The notes under the pieces were generated by a model. The model was not told the origin of the DNA, ran no database searches, and saw only the letters and a program-made list of their open reading frames with translations. Shown here piece after piece: positions 13,371 to 16,107 of a stretch of 16,107 nucleotides of DNA. Source of the DNA: JAKJGA01 sp029554345 (GTDB lineage: Bacteria; Spirochaetota; UBA4802; JAFGJZ01); contig DAOPBR010000055.1 in assembly GCA_035395685.1 (NCBI GenBank), positions 1 through 16,107 of the forward strand, read 5' to 3'. A program made the translations under genes and the position numbers. Each line of letters starts with the position of its first letter. The first letter of the stretch is position 1.

Positions 13371-14612
13371 TTATTTCCTTTTTCTTGCCCAAGGTTCATT
13401 ATTTAATGGCCCTGGTTTTTTTTCAACAATAGCTCTTTCTTTCGCAAGCATTTCTGCTCTGCTACCTTTATCTCTAGCAACCATTTTTTTATCCGCCATG
13501 AATTTATTTGTATAGCGTTTTTCTGGTTTTACCATGGAAGTTATTCCTGTTTTCAAATAATTGCCATCATTTTGATATAGCTCATATAATGTTGTAGGTT
13601 TTGGACTTACTTTTGAATTTCCATGTATTGCCTTAATTGGTTTTATTGCATTTGTTACCCGGGTTTCAGTCTTAACTACATTCATCATAATTTTTAGACC
13701 TGCCAAGCTATACGCTGCCATGTCATCAAAAGGTATTGGTGTTGAAGCCGTCATGGGTACAAGAGCATCTCTGTTAACTCCTGCTGCATCACATCCCATA
13801 TTAGTTAATTCATTAAGTACGGCAGGTGGCGTATAAAACAAATTTGTCGTTAAATTTGCAATTCCTTTAAAACCACCAAGCACAAAAAATCCAGCATCTT
13901 TAGCAAATGATGACACTGGAGATTTATCATAATCTACATTATAGGAATCACTACCAAATGCATTAAACTGACCGAGATAGGTTACTGTATTATTTCCACT
14001 CCAATATCCTGGTCGCTCCTCACGTCCATCTGGGTCTATAACCACAATTGGTTTATTGTGGCAATAAGAATACAAATTTAAATCCTCTGAATTATTATAA
14101 TTCATTACCGGATCAGTACTAATCCACTTACAGAGCTTCGCATCGTAATACCGCGCCCCATAATAATACAACCCAGTCTCCGCGTCCATCTCCTTCGAGG
14201 TAAACCTGAACTCTGTCTTATCTACCGTAGCCGCTTCATCATAAAGAGTCTCACCATAAGGAAGATATTCAATCATCTCGAAGAAGTTTCCTTTCTTGTC
14301 CGTCACATAACTCGAACTTCCAAGATGATCCGGATGGAAATACATCGTATTCTTTTCACTCACCGTTCCGCAGTTATCCTTCATGCTCACAGTACTCGCC
14401 ACACGCTGATTTCCTGCGAAGATGTGTTTGGAGACTACGGTTTTATTGCGCACGATATAGTTCGCGCTGACGTACTGAGTCTCGCCCAATTCACTTTTCT
14501 TTATTATCCGTTCACCGTTTGCATCATATCTGTAATCCGTCGTATGTTTGTTATCGACGGATACGGGCGTTCCCGTGCCTCTGTTCCTTCTCACGATTCT
14601 TTGATCTTCCAT
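13371..14612 (-). CDS. Rhs C-terminal module with GIY-YIG/URI-like nuclease toxin domain
   Basis: This is the terminal part of an Rhs polymorphic toxin, not a full protein, which would exceed 1000 residues. From the ATG at 14612 it has 413 residues. First come Rhs-type elements (DYRYDANGER) and the conserved core with PDHLGSSSYVTDKKGNF, EYLPYGE, GLYYYGARYYD and WISTDP. NLYSYCHNKPIVVIDPDGR then marks the usual self-cleavage border. A variable linker follows, and the last 75 residues hold LYELYQNDGNYLKTGITS, RYTNKF, GSRAEMLAKERAIVE and PGPLNNEPW, a pattern like GIY-YIG/URI nucleases with Tyr, Gly, Arg and Glu in order. The frame extends to a TTG at 14651 through a repeat-like element, and that N-terminus looks non-native. 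With no signal peptide or N-terminal repeats, this is probably a displaced cassette. An immunity gene follows after two bases. Confidence 0.8.
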   Translation of the reverse strand: MEDQRIVRRNRGTGTPVSVDNKHTTDYRYDANGERIIKKSELGETQYVSANYIVRNKTVVSKHIFAGNQRVASTVSMKDNCGTVSEKNTMYFHPDHLGSSSYVTDKKGNFFEMIEYLPYGETLYDEAATVDKTEFRFTSKEMDAETGLYYYGARYYDAKLCKWISTDPVMNYNNSEDLNLYSYCHNKPIVVIDPDGREERPGYWSGNNTVTYLGQFNAFGSDSYNVDYDKSPVSSFAKDAGFFVLGGFKGIANLTTNLFYTPPAVLNELTNMGCDAAGVNRDALVPMTASTPIPFDDMAAYSLAGLKIMMNVVKTETRVTNAIKPIKAIHGNSKVSPKPTTLYELYQNDGNYLKTGITSMVKPEKRYTNKFMADKKMVARDKGSRAEMLAKERAIVEKKPGPLNNEPWARKRK

Positions 14613-14680
14613 GCACGGTCGCGGTCTCCGCTTATATCTTTTGCTTCGCAAAAGGATACCGCTTCGATCGCTAACGCAGG
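14612..14680 (-). repeat. Hairpin-rich repeat-like element at the Rhs module junction
   Basis: On the minus strand this GC-richer stretch contains nested inverted repeats: GCAAAAG/CTTTTGC around TTC (14638-14654) and GCGGT/ACCGC (14621-14625 and 14658-14662). Its layout recalls short structured repeats found between genes in several bacterial groups, though I cannot confirm copies elsewhere in this genome. It differs in base composition from the AT-rich genes beside it and sits exactly where the Rhs similarity begins. Confidence 0.45.
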
Positions 14681-14743
14681 ATGGTGTAATTTACCTCTAT
14701 TCTATCGTTTTAAACTGATTCGGGTAAGAGATAATCCTAAATT

Positions 14744-15385
14744 TTATTCAAAATCATCCAAAGATCCATCTCGATCAATATTTCCTGTTTTATAATTTTC
14801 TACAATACGTTTGACTTTACCATTATCAAATTCCTTTGTTATAAACACAGAATCATACCCTTTACTTGAGACATATTCTTCTCGAATTAGTTTACTTTTG
14901 GAATCAAAAAAACGCACAACAGAGATATCTTGTATTAAATATTCTATGGGAATATGGTAGTCATTTTTTTTATTCTTAAAATATTCAGCAATTTTTTGCA
15001 TTACATCTTTCTTTTCCGGGAATTTATCGTTAACTTCATATAATTTTCTTCCATCTTTGCCATATTTTACAATTATAAACCCTGTATTCTTATCTTTGGT
15101 ATATATTTTGTTAATTTTATTACTATCATAATATATTATATCTCTCACATATATTTCTTCATCATTTCGGATATGATATTCAGTATAATACATCAATTCT
15201 GAATTTTCTAAAAAATAGAATTCTACTTTTTTAACATAGTTTTCTTCATTTATCTGATATGTCCAGGCATTTGATTTTAATTCAGTTTGTTTCTTTTTTA
15301 TAAACTTTTCAAGATCAGAATTATTAGCATGCAATACTCCGAAAAACATAATACTTATAAATATTATAATTTGATGAAAATTCAT
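14744..15385 (-). CDS. Exported protein coupled to the partial Rhs toxin, candidate immunity protein
   Basis: The family is not recognised. The 213-residue protein has a signal peptide (MNFHQIIIFISIMFFGVLHA with a likely cut after LHA) and a mature part rich in Lys, Tyr, Asp and Asn. Repeated strand-turn units such as VEFYFLENSELMYYTEYH, IIYYDSNKINKIYTKD and IIVKYGKDGRKLYEV recall YwqK- or MORN-like beta repeats, but no clear repeat period is visible. Its ATG overlaps the stop of the upstream Rhs fragment by one base (TAATG), so translation is coupled, which is the typical toxin-immunity layout. Export would imply that the toxin is neutralised in the periplasm. It could equally be an exported effector accessory. 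Confidence 0.6.
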   Translation of the reverse strand: MNFHQIIIFISIMFFGVLHANNSDLEKFIKKKQTELKSNAWTYQINEENYVKKVEFYFLENSELMYYTEYHIRNDEEIYVRDIIYYDSNKINKIYTKDKNTGFIIVKYGKDGRKLYEVNDKFPEKKDVMQKIAEYFKNKKNDYHIPIEYLIQDISVVRFFDSKSKLIREEYVSSKGYDSVFITKEFDNGKVKRIVENYKTGNIDRDGSLDDFE

Positions 15386-16107
15386 TACTTAACCTCTGAA
15401 GACTTAGATAGTTTTTTAATTTCTTCAATATTCTTGCCTTTCAATTGATTCATGTCGTGATCTATAAAATTCCCTTCAGAATCATAAATATTAACATCAA
15501 CAGCAGTATTTCGTAATTTCGCATTATCGGAAGTCTCTTCATCTGTCATATAAAGAAATAACACTTTTCTTTTATCATGCGAAATTCCATAATCTTCTTT
15601 AGCTTTCTCTGCACCTGCCTCTCTTTTTCTTTTATCTGGTGATACATTAAAATATGTTATCTTACTTGAATACGAACTTCTTTTTCCATACTTCATATCA
15701 TCTGCCAATTGTAACACATAATCACTTTCTTCTTTTCTTTCAACTGTAAACCAAGCAAAACGACCTTCTGCACCAGAATTACTATCTTTTTCAAATTCAT
15801 CAACCCACAAGTATCGAGAACCCTCATTTCCATGTCGTTGTACAACGACCATCCCGGCACCAGTACTTGTTCTCCCTTCGTTAGTAAAACTATAAAAACC
15901 AGTTATTGTTCCATTATTATCCACAATCGGCACACATACAGTTTTATGATAACTGCCTGCTGCTACCATATCTATAATTTGTTCCATCGTAGCATATCCA
16001 TAACTTGCTTTATTTTTCCCATTAGGATCAAAATATTTAATAGGATTGTTTCTGTCTCGCTTCAAATAATTTGAACATTTTGAAAATAAATCAAGAGGCA
16101 AACTCCA
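15385..16107 (-). CDS. Partial Rhs C-terminal toxin module of unknown toxin type
   Basis: The frame is open at the right edge of the window, so the start is not visible. Near its visible N-terminus is NNPIKYFDPNGKN, the end of the Rhs core and usual self-cleavage border (NxPxxxxDPxG). The residues before it (LFSKCSNYLKRDR) do not look like Rhs core, which suggests a junction with unrelated DNA or a decayed module. The roughly 210 residues after it form the variable toxin region: TMEQIIDMVAAGSYH, GRTSTGAGMVVVQRHGNEGS, GAEGRFAWFTVERKEE, a helical Lys/Glu-rich stretch, then KVLFLYMTDEE and AVDVNIYDSEGNF. I recognise no toxin family and no certain catalytic site. The following exported protein, overlapping by one base, is the likely immunity partner. 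Confidence 0.6.
   Translation of the reverse strand, partial: WSLPLDLFSKCSNYLKRDRNNPIKYFDPNGKNKASYGYATMEQIIDMVAAGSYHKTVCVPIVDNNGTITGFYSFTNEGRTSTGAGMVVVQRHGNEGSRYLWVDEFEKDSNSGAEGRFAWFTVERKEESDYVLQLADDMKYGKRSSYSSKITYFNVSPDKRKREAGAEKAKEDYGISHDKRKVLFLYMTDEETSDNAKLRNTAVDVNIYDSEGNFIDHDMNQLKGKNIEEIKKLSKSSEVK

Noticed and set aside
14613..14651. TTG start at 14651 as the true start of the Rhs module
   Set aside because: The residues from it (MRSKRYKRRPRP) are a translation of the hairpin element, and no ribosome site precedes it.
14325..14795. Plus-strand frame of 156 codons across the Rhs module and the repeat-like element
   Set aside because: It runs antiparallel to the Rhs core, whose motifs are unmistakable, and has no ribosome site.
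1..16107. CRISPR array, tRNA or rRNA genes
   Set aside because: No regularly spaced direct repeats, cloverleaf or conserved rRNA stretches were seen on either strand by reading; this was not a computed search.

Overview
The window most likely comes from a diderm, motile, low-to-moderate GC bacterium, and a spirochaete of the Treponema type fits best. The fusion of a CTP:phosphonate cytidylyltransferase to a 2-aminoethylphosphonate (AEP) transaminase is the arrangement described for Treponema denticola. A long dCache chemoreceptor and an outer-membrane-barrel-like protein also fit. Strong AGGAGG-type ribosome binding sites argue against Bacteroidetes. The assignment is inference from gene content. 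Two 100-N placeholder gaps (3445-3544, 5103-5202) fall inside genes.

Region 1 (1-8001, all minus strand) is the most interesting part. A tight trio (pepM, ppd, pntC-AEP transaminase fusion) encodes PEP to phosphonopyruvate to phosphonoacetaldehyde to AEP, followed by activation to CMP-AEP. After a perfect 14-bp inverted repeat come envelope-polymer genes in the same direction: a YidC-like protein of the short type seen in polysaccharide loci, a membrane-anchored CDP-glycerol-glycerophosphotransferase-family enzyme, an LtaS/EptA-like membrane sulfatase-fold phosphotransferase, and the first 32 codons of a second, closely related sulfatase-fold gene that leaves the window at base 1. Together they look like a phosphonate (AEP) surface-decoration system with its own activated donor and candidate transferases.

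Region 2 (8002-11264) turns to the plus strand. A 260-base divergent promoter region precedes a six-TM dCache/HAMP methyl-accepting chemotaxis protein, and a small outer-membrane-barrel-like protein follows.

Region 3 (11265-16107, all genes minus strand) is an AT-rich accessory island of conflict and defence modules. Reading with transcription from the right edge it holds: a partial Rhs C-terminal toxin module with a signal-peptide protein starting at its stop codon; a hairpin-bearing repeat-like element; a second Rhs C-terminal module ending in a GIY-YIG/URI-like nuclease toxin; its probable immunity protein; a small acidic coiled-coil protein; a BrnT/BrnA toxin-antitoxin pair in which brnT has an in-frame TAG; and a small membrane-anchored orphan. 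The Rhs pieces lack the long repeat-bearing N-terminus and look like displaced toxin/immunity cassettes.
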